DNA of 33,020 bases from Verrucomicrobiales bacterium (GTDB lineage Bacteria > Verrucomicrobiota > Verrucomicrobiia > Verrucomicrobiales > V1-33). Within the stretch, counting starts at the first letter, position 1. Each line of letters starts with the position of its first letter. A program made the translations under genes and the position numbers. The stretch lies in the NCBI GenBank assembly GCA_947460575.1, contig CANHIJ010000035.1, forward strand, positions 1-33,020, in the 5' to 3' direction. The notes below the pieces were generated by a model that was given only the letters and a program-made list of their open reading frames with translations, did not search any database and was not told the DNA's origin. Shown piece after piece: positions 1-8,052 of this stretch.

Positions 1-65
1 CATGGGTGAGCCCTTCGCGCGGTCAAAAGCCCCCCATAGCGTGGCCGCTAGACACGTCGGGCGGC

Positions 66-205
66 GATGCCGGAGGCAGCCCAGCATATGAGCCAAGAGG
101 CAGCCCAGGATGATGCCGGAGGCATCCCAGCGGGTAGCCGGTGGTTGAGCGAAGCGACACCACCGGATTCCATTCCCGAGAGGGCCCGCACCCCGGCAGG
201 GGTGC
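66..205. repeat. REP-like dispersed palindromic repeat
   Basis: This gene-free stretch is built from short palindromes. GATGCC and GGCATC at 112-126 are separated by three bases. CCGGTGG (138-144) is answered by CCACCGG (160-166). GCACCCC (188-194) is answered by GGGGTGC (199-205) across a 4-base loop. The word GATGCCGGAGGCA occurs twice, at 66-78 and 112-124. From memory, very similar sequence is scattered through verrucomicrobial genomes and is often mis-annotated there as short proteins. That identification is knowledge-based and unchecked; the palindromes are seen directly. No real coding gene is apparent here. Confidence 0.6.
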
Positions 206-372
206 CAGCGCGGCCGCCCCCAAAAAGCCCACGCGCCAGCGCTCTGCGCCCACCGCATACGCTAGTCAACTCCCGCTTTTAGGGTAAGCGTCGCGGCTGG
301 CACCGTTTGAAAGGAATGGCAGAAGTGTGAGAACTTGGGAATGCTCTGACATCTATGCACGGGAGCAGTTTG

Positions 373-560
373 ATGTGGACACAGGATGTGATGGACCGGG
401 CGCGAGTCACCGCGGCGCGGCGCGCCGAGGTGGTGGCGCAGTTCCCGCGCAGCGGGCTTTCGGTTTATCGTTTGGCGAGGCTCGCGGGGGTGAAACATCC
501 GACCTTGATGGGGTGGTAAAGCGGGGCAGCCGCCACCGCCGCGCTGGACGTTCGCATTAG
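373..560 (+). pseudogene. IS66-type TnpA-like accessory protein remnant, frameshifted
   Basis: An ATG at 373, preceded by GGAG at 362-365, opens 48 codons ending in TAA at 517-519. The peptide contains RRAEVVAQFPRSGLSVYRLA followed by GVKHPTLMGW. This resembles the short helix-turn-helix TnpA accessory proteins of IS66-type elements, whose usual pattern is a basic stretch, then SGLS, then GVKYPTFxxWxxKR. The missing basic end (VKRGSRHRRAG) is present immediately downstream in another reading frame, ending at 560. A one-base change near the GGGGTGG run at 510-516 would explain the break. No TnpB or TnpC and no terminal repeats are seen nearby, so this is a fossil fragment. It could also be a stand-alone toxin-antitoxin-like peptide, but the frameshifted continuation argues against that. 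Confidence 0.5.
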
Positions 561-661
561 CCACTTCGAAAACTCATCCATATCCCACCCCCGCGGCCAT
601 GAGGCGGGAAAATGTTTCCTTCTCGGGAAATCTGGGGGGGCCGCGCCTCCCCATGCGGCCT

Positions 662-1783
662 TCAGCAGGTCAGGTCAAAGAAACCGCCTTTGAAGACCTG
701 GCCGTTGACTAGCATCTCTACTTCATGGCGGCCCGCATGATGGGTCCGGGTCGTGAAGTCGCGGATCACCTGCGTCCGGCTCAGGGACAAACCCTCGCCG
801 GGCGCGAGGGTTACTTCCTTCCATTTGAAGACTTTGGGAGAAGTAAGTCCGGACTTCTTGACATAATGAATCCGGTAGTCCACCACCAACCGCTGTGCCG
901 TGGCGGCGTGGGAATGGAGATGGCAGCCAAGTGTTAACCGGTCGCCCAGCCGGACCTGCGGGGGCTCCACCGTCACTTCGGTCACACTCACCGCTACTTC
1001 CGTGCGGGGCGTGGCTCCAATGTGGTGTAACGCCCGGGGATGTCCCTTTTTGATCAGCGTGCGCAACGCGTGGCGTGCGATCCATGCCGTGTGGGTCTGT
1101 TCCAAAGGCCAGCCAGCCAGTCGGTCGAGCACCCACTCCGGATGATTTTTGGTGATATCATTGAGATGGTTCGCCACGGATTTCCGGACGTAGCGGCTGG
1201 AGTCGGCCTGGAGATTCTCCAAGATCGGCAAAGTTGGGGTGGGGTCCGCCACTAGTTCCACCAGCTGAAACGACCACGGCAGGCGGGGTCGGCAGCCCTC
1301 ACTGGCGAGACGCCGCACCTCCGGATCGGGATCGCGGGACCACGTCTCCATCACCGTTAGGGTGCGGCGCAGATCCCGTCTCAGAAACTCCCGCACCCCG
1401 AATTCCGAGGAGCCAAAAGGGGTGAAGAACTTCAGGGACTTCATGGAAGCCTCAAAATCCTGCTGGCCATAAAGGCTGACGAAATCGGGCAGGAACAGCG
1501 TCACGAATCCGCTTCCCATCCGCGGGGCCAACGCGTGCAGCAGGTCCAGACTCTTCCGGTAATCGGTCGGCAGCAGCACATGAAAACACTCCGTCATCCG
1601 CCGGAGCCGTTGCCACAGGCTGAGATCCTCCAGATCCACCAGCGCCAGCGCCAAAAACCGCTTCCGGTCGAATTGCGGATCAATCGCGGTCATCTCATCC
1701 GCCACCATGGCGAAGCGCGCTGCATTGAACATTTCCTTGAGGGCGGGTGCGGGGGGCGTCGCAGGGTTGGAGGAGGCGGGCAT
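662..1783 (-). CDS. alkC: DNA alkylation repair protein AlkC (N3-methyladenine/3-methylcytosine DNA glycosylase family)
   Basis: The 373-residue product belongs to the AlkC branch of HEAT-like-repeat DNA glycosylases, which remove N3-alkylated bases to start base-excision repair. The first ~240 residues form the helical repeat domain. They carry very characteristic AlkC stretches: SSEFGVREFLRRD, RRLASEGCRPRLPW, and VRKSVANHLNDITKNHP followed by the RHALRTLIKKG segment. The last ~105 residues are beta-rich (from about TEVAVSVTEV) and fit the Ig-like domain known at the C-terminus of some AlkC proteins, which helps hold DNA. The start at 1783 gives the full family N-terminus; no Shine-Dalgarno sequence is visible. 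The gene stands alone, next to a transposase remnant. Unlike the other minus-strand genes here it prefers G-ending codons (CTG, GCG, GTG), which suggests recent transfer or inversion. Confidence 0.9.
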   Translation of the reverse strand: MPASSNPATPPAPALKEMFNAARFAMVADEMTAIDPQFDRKRFLALALVDLEDLSLWQRLRRMTECFHVLLPTDYRKSLDLLHALAPRMGSGFVTLFLPDFVSLYGQQDFEASMKSLKFFTPFGSSEFGVREFLRRDLRRTLTVMETWSRDPDPEVRRLASEGCRPRLPWSFQLVELVADPTPTLPILENLQADSSRYVRKSVANHLNDITKNHPEWVLDRLAGWPLEQTHTAWIARHALRTLIKKGHPRALHHIGATPRTEVAVSVTEVTVEPPQVRLGDRLTLGCHLHSHAATAQRLVVDYRIHYVKKSGLTSPKVFKWKEVTLAPGEGLSLSRTQVIRDFTTRTHHAGRHEVEMLVNGQVFKGGFFDLTC

Positions 1784-2192
1784 ACATTCTGCGGATAACC
1801 GGAGGTCTGAAAGGGTGGCACGGCGGGGAACGGCTACTGATCGGTTATTTCCTGTGCCGATGGTTTGCAGGTTTCAGCACATCAGGTGCTAGGGCAACCT
1901 CTCCGCAACAGGCAGGGCTGACGGCGGCTGGATGGGAAGGGATTCACGGGTGGCTTTGTGGCTCAGGGAATGGGGCAGGCCCACGGGGTCATGCTTGTTG
2001 AGTCAACCGCCCCCAAGGGAGACTTTGCGGAAATCCGCTTCGGGGGCATTATTGAGGAGTCAATGCGGAGTCAATGCGGTAGGGGCGGGGCTGATTTTTG
2101 GTGATTGCCTGGGGAGGTGGGTTCCGTATAGAAAACTTCCGCGGGAGCGGCTCCTACTTTTGCGGGGCTCGGCGACTGCGGCACTTCCTTTT
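1784..2192. other. Intergenic region with structured leader elements
   Basis: This 409-base gap between divergent alkC and the ThuA gene holds no convincing gene. It contains three small structures. A nested stem at 2009-2047 pairs GCCCCC (2009-2014) with GGGGGC (2042-2047) around an inner hairpin GCGGA/TCCGC (2027-2038). An 11-base unit GGAGTCAATGC is repeated in tandem at 2056-2077. A short palindrome GGAGC-G-GCTCC lies at 2144-2154. Both promoters must lie in this gap, but I cannot place convincing -35/-10 boxes. Confidence 0.5.
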
Positions 2193-3095
2193 ATGAAACT
2201 ATCTCCCCTCGTACTTCCTGCGGTGGCCTTGGCTGGCGCATTCACCTTGGCGCTGGCACAAGACAAGAAAGACGGCCCTCATTTTGTAGTGGCTGCGGAC
2301 AAGATTGTCAAAATTGAGGCCGCTTTGCCGAGCAAGGCGCCTGCGGCGGTGGGCAAGAAGCATGAGATGTTAGTATACACGCGAACCGGCGGGTTCCGCC
2401 ACGGGTCGATTCCGGTGGGGGTGGAGACCATGAAGCGGCTGGGAGAGAAGACGGGTTTATTTCACGTCACCCACAGCGAGGATCCGGCTTCGTTTGAGGC
2501 GGACAGCTTGGCGAAATACGATGCCGTTTTCATGCTGAACACGACGGGCGAAGCCTTTGCGGCGGGGGACCAGGCGGTGGAAGAGCGGCGCAAGGGGAAT
2601 TTGCTAGCATTCGTCAACAGCGGTAAGGGCCTGATTGGGGTGCACAGCGCCACGGACACGTACAAGGACTGGAAGGAATACAACGAGATGATGGGCGGGG
2701 CGTTTGTGGGGCATCCTTGGGGATCTGGGGAGACGGTGCGGGTGCAGAATTTGGATCCCAAGCATCCGGTGAACGCTTCGTTCAAGGGGGAGGGGCTGAC
2801 CTTGCAGGACGAGATTTACAAATTCCGCGCGGACACGGCGAGTCCGGCGGGCCGCCACATGCTGTTGGCGCTGGACGCCAATGGGACGGACTTGGCCAAG
2901 GACAAGGACGATCCGCGCAAGCTGTATCCGATTGCCTGGATTGATACCTGGGGCCAAGGGCGGGTCTTTTATTGCTCGCTGGGGCACAACGACGAGATTT
3001 ACATGAATCCGGTGGTGGTGGAGCACTATTTGGCGGGGATTCAGTATGCCCTGGGCGAGTTGAAGGCGGATGCGAGTCCGGCGGCGGCCAAGTAG
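2193..3095 (+). CDS. Secreted ThuA domain protein
   Basis: The open frame runs further upstream, but the ATG at 2193 was chosen because it is followed directly by a signal peptide: MKLSPLVLPAVALAGAFTLALA, with likely cleavage after residue 22. The mature ~278 residues form a ThuA-like domain with a class I glutamine-amidotransferase-like fold. Typical stretches are LVYTRTGGFRHGSIP, YDAVFMLNTTGEAF, GKGLIGVHSATDTYKDWKEY, VGHPWGSGET, DEIYKF, and WIDTWGQGRVFYCSLGHN near the end. ThuA proteins occur in sugar-utilisation and secreted putative hydrolase contexts, especially in Verrucomicrobia and Planctomycetes, but their exact reaction is not settled. No classical nucleophile can be assigned from reading alone. 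The gene stands alone and is followed by a terminator-like hairpin. Confidence 0.88.
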   Translation: MKLSPLVLPAVALAGAFTLALAQDKKDGPHFVVAADKIVKIEAALPSKAPAAVGKKHEMLVYTRTGGFRHGSIPVGVETMKRLGEKTGLFHVTHSEDPASFEADSLAKYDAVFMLNTTGEAFAAGDQAVEERRKGNLLAFVNSGKGLIGVHSATDTYKDWKEYNEMMGGAFVGHPWGSGETVRVQNLDPKHPVNASFKGEGLTLQDEIYKFRADTASPAGRHMLLALDANGTDLAKDKDDPRKLYPIAWIDTWGQGRVFYCSLGHNDEIYMNPVVVEHYLAGIQYALGELKADASPAAAK

Positions 3096-3118
3096 CTTTG
3101 GCTGGGCCAAGTGGTTGA

Positions 3119-3174
3119 GGGCGGAGAGGTGCCAGCGGACATAGGGATGTCTGGGGCCCGCTCCGCCCCTTTTT
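3119..3174 (+). terminator. Rho-independent terminator-like hairpin after the ThuA gene
   Basis: GGGCGGAG (3119-3126) pairs with CTCCGCCC (3161-3168), followed by CTTTTT (3169-3174). The long 34-base loop contains its own hairpin, GACAT (3138-3142) with ATGTC (3147-3151), which would make a branched terminator. It lies between two convergent genes; the T-run serves the plus strand only. Confidence 0.6.
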
Positions 3175-3238
3175 GGTTTAGGCGCGGGGCGCCGCAGTAG
3201 GGGAATAGTGGATCGTTAGAAAGCTTGCTCAGACTGGA

Positions 3239-5677
3239 CTAAGGAAGCGTTAGGATTATCTCGCGCAGGTTGAAGAGGGGTTGGCCGGGTTCCATGCGGG
3301 CGGGCTCGAGCCAGAGGCGCCAAGTGCCGGGGCGGGGGAGGGTGAAGGACCCGGCGTCGACGAGGGTGAAGGTTTCGTTGGAGTCGGTGGGTTGGACGGG
3401 GGAGGTGCGGCTGGCGTTGCCGAGGCGGATGCGGAAGCTGCGTGGGCTGCGCAGGCTGGTGCTTTGGAGGGCGCGGAGGGAGATGGTGGCGGGGGCGGCG
3501 ATGGTGAGGTCCCAGGCGACGCGGCTGGCGGGGTTTTTCCAGTTGGTGAGGTAGCGGGAGGTGGAGGTGTAGTAGGTGTCTTTTTCGGGGGCGAGGATGA
3601 GGGCTTTGGAGGCGTCGAGGCGATTTTCTCCTGGGGCGAGGGGGATGACTTTGGCTAGGAGGGCGGCGATGTCGGCGGCGGCTTGGGTGGCGGGGGCGGC
3701 CCAAGTGGGATCGGCGGCGAGCGTTTGGGCGTAGGCGGCGGCTTCGGGATCGGCGGTGCTGGCGAGGGCGGCGCAGAAGGCGGCACGGTTTTGCGTGGAG
3801 GAGATTTGGGCTTGGGCTCGGCGCAAGAGGTTGGTGAGATCGGCGCCGTTGAGGGTGGCGATGCGGGGGGCGATCTGGCAGAAGGCGGCGAGGAGGGCCT
3901 CGCGGTCGGTGGGGGAGGCCGCGGCGGCGGCGAGGAGGGCGTCGGTGAGGGTGGGGTCGGGGGCGGGCCAGGCGGGGAGGGCGGCGAGGGCATCGCGGCG
4001 GCGGTCTCCGGCGGTGGCGAGTTCGGCGGCGAGGCTGCGGTTGGCGTTGGGGTGGGCGGTTTGTCCGAGGAGGCGGAGGAAGTCGGGGCGGCTGGCTTGG
4101 TCGGCCTCGCGGAGGGCGTCGGTGAGGATGCGGGGCGGGGCATCGGGGGCCGTTTCTTTGTCGAGGAGGGTCTGGGCCGTGCGGAGGAGGAGGTCGCGGC
4201 TGGCGGGATCGCGGAGTTTGGGGAGGATTTTAAAGAGGGCCGGGGAGTCGGCGGCGGCGGCGGTCTGGGCGAGGGCTTGGAGGGCGGCGGCGCGGGAGGG
4301 GGCGTAGTCCTGAGCGGCGATTTTGAGCAGGAGGGCGCTAGCGGCTGGGGAGGGGCGCGCGGTGAGGAGGTCGAGGAGGGGGAGTTGGGCGGCGCCACTA
4401 GACTTCGCTAGAGCGATAGTTAGGGCTTCGGTGAGGGAGGCGCTGGGAAGGCGCTTGAGGGCGGCGGCGGCGCGCGGGGAGTCGGGGGAGTTGCTGGCGA
4501 GGGCGTCGAGGAGGGCCTCGAGGCTGGCGGGGTCGGAGGGCGGGGAAGGGGCGGCGAGAAGGGACTCGAGGTTGGGGGTGAGGCGCGCGGGCGGTGCGAG
4601 GGATCGGGAGAACCACCAGGCGGCGGAGGCGGCGCCGACTGCGGCGAGGGCGACCCAGAGGAGGGCGCGGGATTTGGGCGGGGCGGACGGTTTTGGGGCG
4701 GGGCGGCGGGCGGCCGGGGGCGGGGCGGCTGGAGCAGCTGCCGAGCTGACGCTAGACGGAGCGCTGGGTGGCGCGCTGGGAGGGGCGGATGAGCGGGGGC
4801 CGACGCCGCGGCCGAGGATTTTGACCGATTTGGGGTGAGGCGAGGAGACGGAGTGGTCGGCTTTTTGGGAGCGGAAATGAGCCAGGGCGGCGCGGGCGTC
4901 GGCGGGGCGCTGTGGCATCTCGCGGGAGATGAGCCACATGACCCAATCGGCGAGCCAAGGGGGGAGGTCGGGTCGGACTTCGGCGAGGTGGCGCACCTGG
5001 TGTTGGAGGTGGCTGACCATGACTTCGGGGCCGGTGTGGCCGGTGAAGGGAAAGTGGGTGGTGAGGATTTGGTAATAGATGCAGCCGAGGGAATACATGT
5101 CGGTGCGGGCGTCGAGGGGGCGGCGCTCGAATTGCTCTGGGGCCATGTAGAAGATGGTGCCCATGATGGCGGCCTCGTGGTCTTGGGTTTGGAGCGAGGC
5201 GGTGCGGGAGAATTTGGCGAGGCCGAAGTCGAGGATTTTGATTTGGAATTTGCCGCTGGGGAGCCAGACGACCATGAGGTTGTCAGGTTTGAGGTCGCGG
5301 TGGACGAGGCCGAGGTCTTGGGCGGCGATCATGCCCTCAAGGGACTGGGCGACGACTTCTTGGAAGTCCTCGACGGTGAGGGCGCCGCGCTGGATGACTT
5401 GGTCGAGAGTTTCGCCCTTGAGGTACTCCATGACGACGAAGGGGCCGAGTTCGTCTTGGCCGACGTCGTAGATGGTGACGATGTGCGGGTGCTGGAGGGA
5501 GGAGAGGGTGCGGGCTTCGCGGATGAGGTCTTGGTGGAGGGTCTGGAGGCAGCCGGAAGCGGGTGGTTTGACGCGCTTGAGGGCGACGTCGCGGTCGAGT
5601 TGGGTATCGGTGGCGAGGTAGACTTCGCCGAGGCCGCCGTCTCCGATTTTTCCTTTGACGGCGTAGCGCGGAATCAT
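3239..5677 (-). CDS. Transmembrane Ser/Thr protein kinase with large extracytoplasmic region
   Basis: The start at 5677 places the kinase fold at the N-terminus (MIPRYAVKGKIGDGG); an ATG 27 codons upstream only adds a proline-rich stretch. Residues ~5-270 are a complete Hanks-type kinase: glycine loop GDGGLGEVY (12-20), ATP lysine K34 (VALKRV), helix-C E54, catalytic loop HRDLKPDN with D128, DFG at 150-152, and APE at 179-181. A Ser/Ala/Pro-rich linker (~275-335) leads to one transmembrane helix (about 338-356). The remaining ~455 residues should be periplasmic. They are first alanine-rich and helical (HEAT-like), then a beta-rich end containing YLTNWKNPASRVAWDL and FTLPRPGTWRLWLEP. That end resembles carbohydrate-binding or DUF5077-like modules. 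It is inferred to be a membrane sensor kinase; ligand and substrates are unknown. It lies divergent to ilvA. Confidence 0.87.
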   Translation of the reverse strand: MIPRYAVKGKIGDGGLGEVYLATDTQLDRDVALKRVKPPASGCLQTLHQDLIREARTLSSLQHPHIVTIYDVGQDELGPFVVMEYLKGETLDQVIQRGALTVEDFQEVVAQSLEGMIAAQDLGLVHRDLKPDNLMVVWLPSGKFQIKILDFGLAKFSRTASLQTQDHEAAIMGTIFYMAPEQFERRPLDARTDMYSLGCIYYQILTTHFPFTGHTGPEVMVSHLQHQVRHLAEVRPDLPPWLADWVMWLISREMPQRPADARAALAHFRSQKADHSVSSPHPKSVKILGRGVGPRSSAPPSAPPSAPSSVSSAAAPAAPPPAARRPAPKPSAPPKSRALLWVALAAVGAASAAWWFSRSLAPPARLTPNLESLLAAPSPPSDPASLEALLDALASNSPDSPRAAAALKRLPSASLTEALTIALAKSSGAAQLPLLDLLTARPSPAASALLLKIAAQDYAPSRAAALQALAQTAAAADSPALFKILPKLRDPASRDLLLRTAQTLLDKETAPDAPPRILTDALREADQASRPDFLRLLGQTAHPNANRSLAAELATAGDRRRDALAALPAWPAPDPTLTDALLAAAAASPTDREALLAAFCQIAPRIATLNGADLTNLLRRAQAQISSTQNRAAFCAALASTADPEAAAYAQTLAADPTWAAPATQAAADIAALLAKVIPLAPGENRLDASKALILAPEKDTYYTSTSRYLTNWKNPASRVAWDLTIAAPATISLRALQSTSLRSPRSFRIRLGNASRTSPVQPTDSNETFTLVDAGSFTLPRPGTWRLWLEPARMEPGQPLFNLREIILTLP

Positions 5678-5817
5678 GGTGGGGAGGGGGCGAGGGGTGG
5701 GACGTCGGGGCGGCGGCGCGAGGTCCCAGCTAGTAGGGGATGAGGCGGGGGACGGCAAACAGATTTCGCAGGGAGTTGGGGCGGGGGTTCTGCGCTTGCA
5801 GGAGCGGAGGCCGTGGC

Positions 5818-5825
5818 GGAGGGGG
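5818..5825 (+). promoter_or_regulatory. Shine-Dalgarno sequence deciding the ilvA start
   Basis: GGAGGGGG at 5818-5825 sits five bases before the ATG at 5831. It is one of only two clear Shine-Dalgarno sequences noticed in the window. It favours this ATG over the in-frame GTG at 5813. Confidence 0.65.
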
Positions 5826-5830
5826 AATTA

Positions 5831-7384
5831 ATGGAGCAGGAAGCGAAGTCGCTCGGGGAGCGCCTGAGGCTGGAAATTTTGTTGGCGCGGGAGCGGGTGC
5901 AGCGCTTTGGGAAGGCCACGCCGCTGGAGCGCCTAGAACTGGCCGGGCCGGGTCCGGAGATTTGGGTGAAGCGGGAGGATGTGTGTGCGATCAAGGCGTA
6001 CAAGTGGCGGGGGGCGGCGAATCGGATGGCGGTGTTGAGCGCGGGGGAGCGGGAGCGCGGGGTGGTGACGGCCTCGGCGGGAAATCATGGTCAGGGGGTG
6101 GCACTGGCGGCGCGGCAATTGGGGGTGAAGGCGCGGGTTTATATGCCGCGCTCATCGCCAGGGGTGAAGCAGCAGGCGGTGCGGCAGCACGGGGGGGAGT
6201 GGGTCGAGATTTGTTTGGTAGGAGATAGTTATGAGGAGGCGGTGGAGGCGGCGCGGCGGGATGAGGCGGCGCGGGGGGCGGTTTACATCCACGCCTATGA
6301 CGACCTCCAGGTCATGGCGGGGCAAGGCACCTTGGCGGACGAAGTGGTGCTGAGCGGGGAGGGGCCGTTTGACGCGGCTTTTTTGCAAGTGGGGGGGGGC
6401 GGACTAGCGGCTGGGGTGTCGTGTTGGCTGCGGATGTATTGGCCCGGGATTGAGGTCGTGGGAGTGGAAGGGGAGGGGCAGGCGAGCATGCAGGCGGCGC
6501 TGGCCGCGGGGCGGCCGGTGGCGCTGGAGGAGGTAGATTTATTTTGCGACGGAACGGCGGTGCGGCAGGCCGGGCAGTTACCTTTTGAGGTGTGCCGAGA
6601 GACGCTGGCGCGGGTGGTGACGGTGAGCAACGGGGAGGTGGGTCAGGCCATGCGGGTGCTGTGGGAGGGGCTGCGGGCGGTCTCGGAGCCGTCGGGGGCA
6701 ATGGGCTTGGCGGGGCTGCTCCAGGAGCGGGAGCGGTGGGTGGGAAAAAAGGTGCTCGTGGTGCTGTGCGGGGCCAACATCGACTTCCAGCAGTTGGGGG
6801 CGATCGCGCAGAGTGCGGGGTCGGGAGCCTCGGCTTCGCGCACGGTGAGGATTCACATCGCGGAGCGCAAAGGGGCCATGCTTGACTTGCTAGACGGGTG
6901 CTTCGGGGGCCTGAATATAGCGGATTTTCAGTACGGGAAGTCGCATCGGGATCAGGCCTGGCCGGTGTTCACGGTGACGGGGGAGGACGCGGCGACGCGG
7001 GCGGCGTTGGCGGACTTGCCGGGGCGGTTGGAGGCGGCGGGGCTGGAGTGGCAGGATTTGGGCGGGGCGGTGGAGGTGGCCTTTCGGGCCATCCCGCTGC
7101 GGGGGGACCTGCTGGGGTTTCCGCTTTTTCTACGCTTGGATTTTTATGAGCGGCCGGGGGCGCTGCACGACTTCTTGGATCGGGTGGTGCGAGGGCGGGC
7201 GAGTTTTTGCTATTTTAATTACCGGCAGTCGGGCGAGCGCATTGGGCGGGCCCTGATTGGGCTGGACTTTGAGCGCAGGGAGGCGAGGGAGGCGTTTCTG
7301 GCGACCTTGCCGGGGCGGGGTCCGGGTTACCGGAAGTGCCGCCCGGTGGATGAGGGGGCCAGCCGCCGCCTGCTGGGCCAATAA
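5831..7384 (+). CDS. ilvA: Threonine ammonia-lyase (threonine dehydratase), biosynthetic long form
   Basis: The 517-residue product matches the length of biosynthetic threonine deaminase (E. coli IlvA is 514). It converts threonine to 2-oxobutanoate, the first committed step of isoleucine synthesis. The N-terminal ~330 residues are the fold-type II PLP catalytic domain. It shows VKREDVCAIKAYKWRGAANR with PLP lysine K58, ASAGNHGQGVA as the substrate/cofactor loop, and VGGGGLAAGV as the phosphate-binding glycine loop. The last ~170 residues contain two ACT-like regulatory modules (RTVRIHIAERKGAML... and LFLRLDFYERPGALHDFLDRV), implying isoleucine feedback control. The motif AYKWRGA is a variant of the usual SFKxRGA. 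A run of nine G (6391-6399) encodes the glycine loop. engB follows after 16 bp. Confidence 0.93.
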   Translation: MEQEAKSLGERLRLEILLARERVQRFGKATPLERLELAGPGPEIWVKREDVCAIKAYKWRGAANRMAVLSAGERERGVVTASAGNHGQGVALAARQLGVKARVYMPRSSPGVKQQAVRQHGGEWVEICLVGDSYEEAVEAARRDEAARGAVYIHAYDDLQVMAGQGTLADEVVLSGEGPFDAAFLQVGGGGLAAGVSCWLRMYWPGIEVVGVEGEGQASMQAALAAGRPVALEEVDLFCDGTAVRQAGQLPFEVCRETLARVVTVSNGEVGQAMRVLWEGLRAVSEPSGAMGLAGLLQERERWVGKKVLVVLCGANIDFQQLGAIAQSAGSGASASRTVRIHIAERKGAMLDLLDGCFGGLNIADFQYGKSHRDQAWPVFTVTGEDAATRAALADLPGRLEAAGLEWQDLGGAVEVAFRAIPLRGDLLGFPLFLRLDFYERPGALHDFLDRVVRGRASFCYFNYRQSGERIGRALIGLDFERREAREAFLATLPGRGPGYRKCRPVDEGASRRLLGQ

Positions 7385-7400
7385 ATTTTTAGTTTTTGCC

Positions 7401-7988
7401 ATGAGAATACGCTCTGCCGATTTTGACACTAGCGCCCCTGACGTAGAGGGTTGCCCGGCACCGGGACTGCCGGAGTTTCCTTTTATTGGGCGCTCTAACG
7501 TGGGTAAGTCCTCGCTGTTGAACTTGCTGACCGGCCGCAAGGGCTTGGCCAAGGTATCGGCGCGGCCGGGCCACACCCAGTTGATCAATTTTTTTACGAT
7601 CAATCAGCAGTGGCGCCTGGTGGACCTCCCTGGCTATGGATACGCTAGGGTATCGAAGGCGGCGCAGGAGAAATTTGCGGACATCATCACCGGCTTTTTG
7701 CTGAAGCGTCCGGTGGTTCGGCGGGTTTTTGTGCTGATTGATTCGCGGCACGAGCCGCACTTGATCGACCTGGAGTTTGTGAGTTGGCTGGCGGGCTGTG
7801 GAGTTCCGTATGTTTTGGTGTTCACCAAAGTGGACAAGTTGAAGCCCGGGGCGGTGAGCAAAAACATTGCGGCCTTTGGGGCGGCGCTGGCGGAGTGGAA
7901 AACGGAAATGCCGGAGGTGTTCCGCTGTTCCTCGGAAACGGGGGCCGGGCGCGCCGAGTTGTTGGCTTTTATTGGGAGCGAGATTTGA
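7401..7988 (+). CDS. engB: Ribosome biogenesis GTP-binding protein EngB/YsxC
   Basis: The ATG at 7401 was chosen because the resulting 195 residues match the family length (about 195-210), although the frame is open further upstream inside ilvA. The protein is a small GTPase required for assembly of the large ribosomal subunit. Visible motifs are G1 GRSNVGKS, the family-specific [12 protein letters not shown] region with the G2 threonine, G3 [12 protein letters not shown], and G4 TKVDK. The final [15 protein letters not shown] corresponds to the G5 region. No Shine-Dalgarno sequence is present; the start context is TTTGCC-ATG. It lies 16 bp after ilvA and 64 bp before apt, probably in the same transcript. 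Confidence 0.93.
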   Translation: MRIRSADFDTSAPDVEGCPAPGLPEFPFIGRSNVGKSSLLNLLTGRKGLAKVSARPGHTQLINFFTINQQWRLVDLPGYGYARVSKAAQEKFADIITGFLLKRPVVRRVFVLIDSRHEPHLIDLEFVSWLAGCGVPYVLVFTKVDKLKPGAVSKNIAAFGAALAEWKTEMPEVFRCSSETGAGRAELLAFIGSEI

Positions 7989-8052
7989 GGGCGGCGGGGC
8001 GCCGCCGGTGGGCTTGCGCGGCGGGGCAAGTGGTTTCAGGGTGGACCTTGCC

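Noticed and set aside
67..282. Short open frames on both strands in the left-end repeat
   Set aside because: The peptides (for example GGIPAGSRWLSEATPPD) are the translated form of the palindromic repeat and not genes.
5813..5830. GTG at 5813 as the ilvA start
   Set aside because: The GGAGGGGG sequence five bases before the ATG at 5831 would be inside the coding region, and the six extra residues are not needed for the family.
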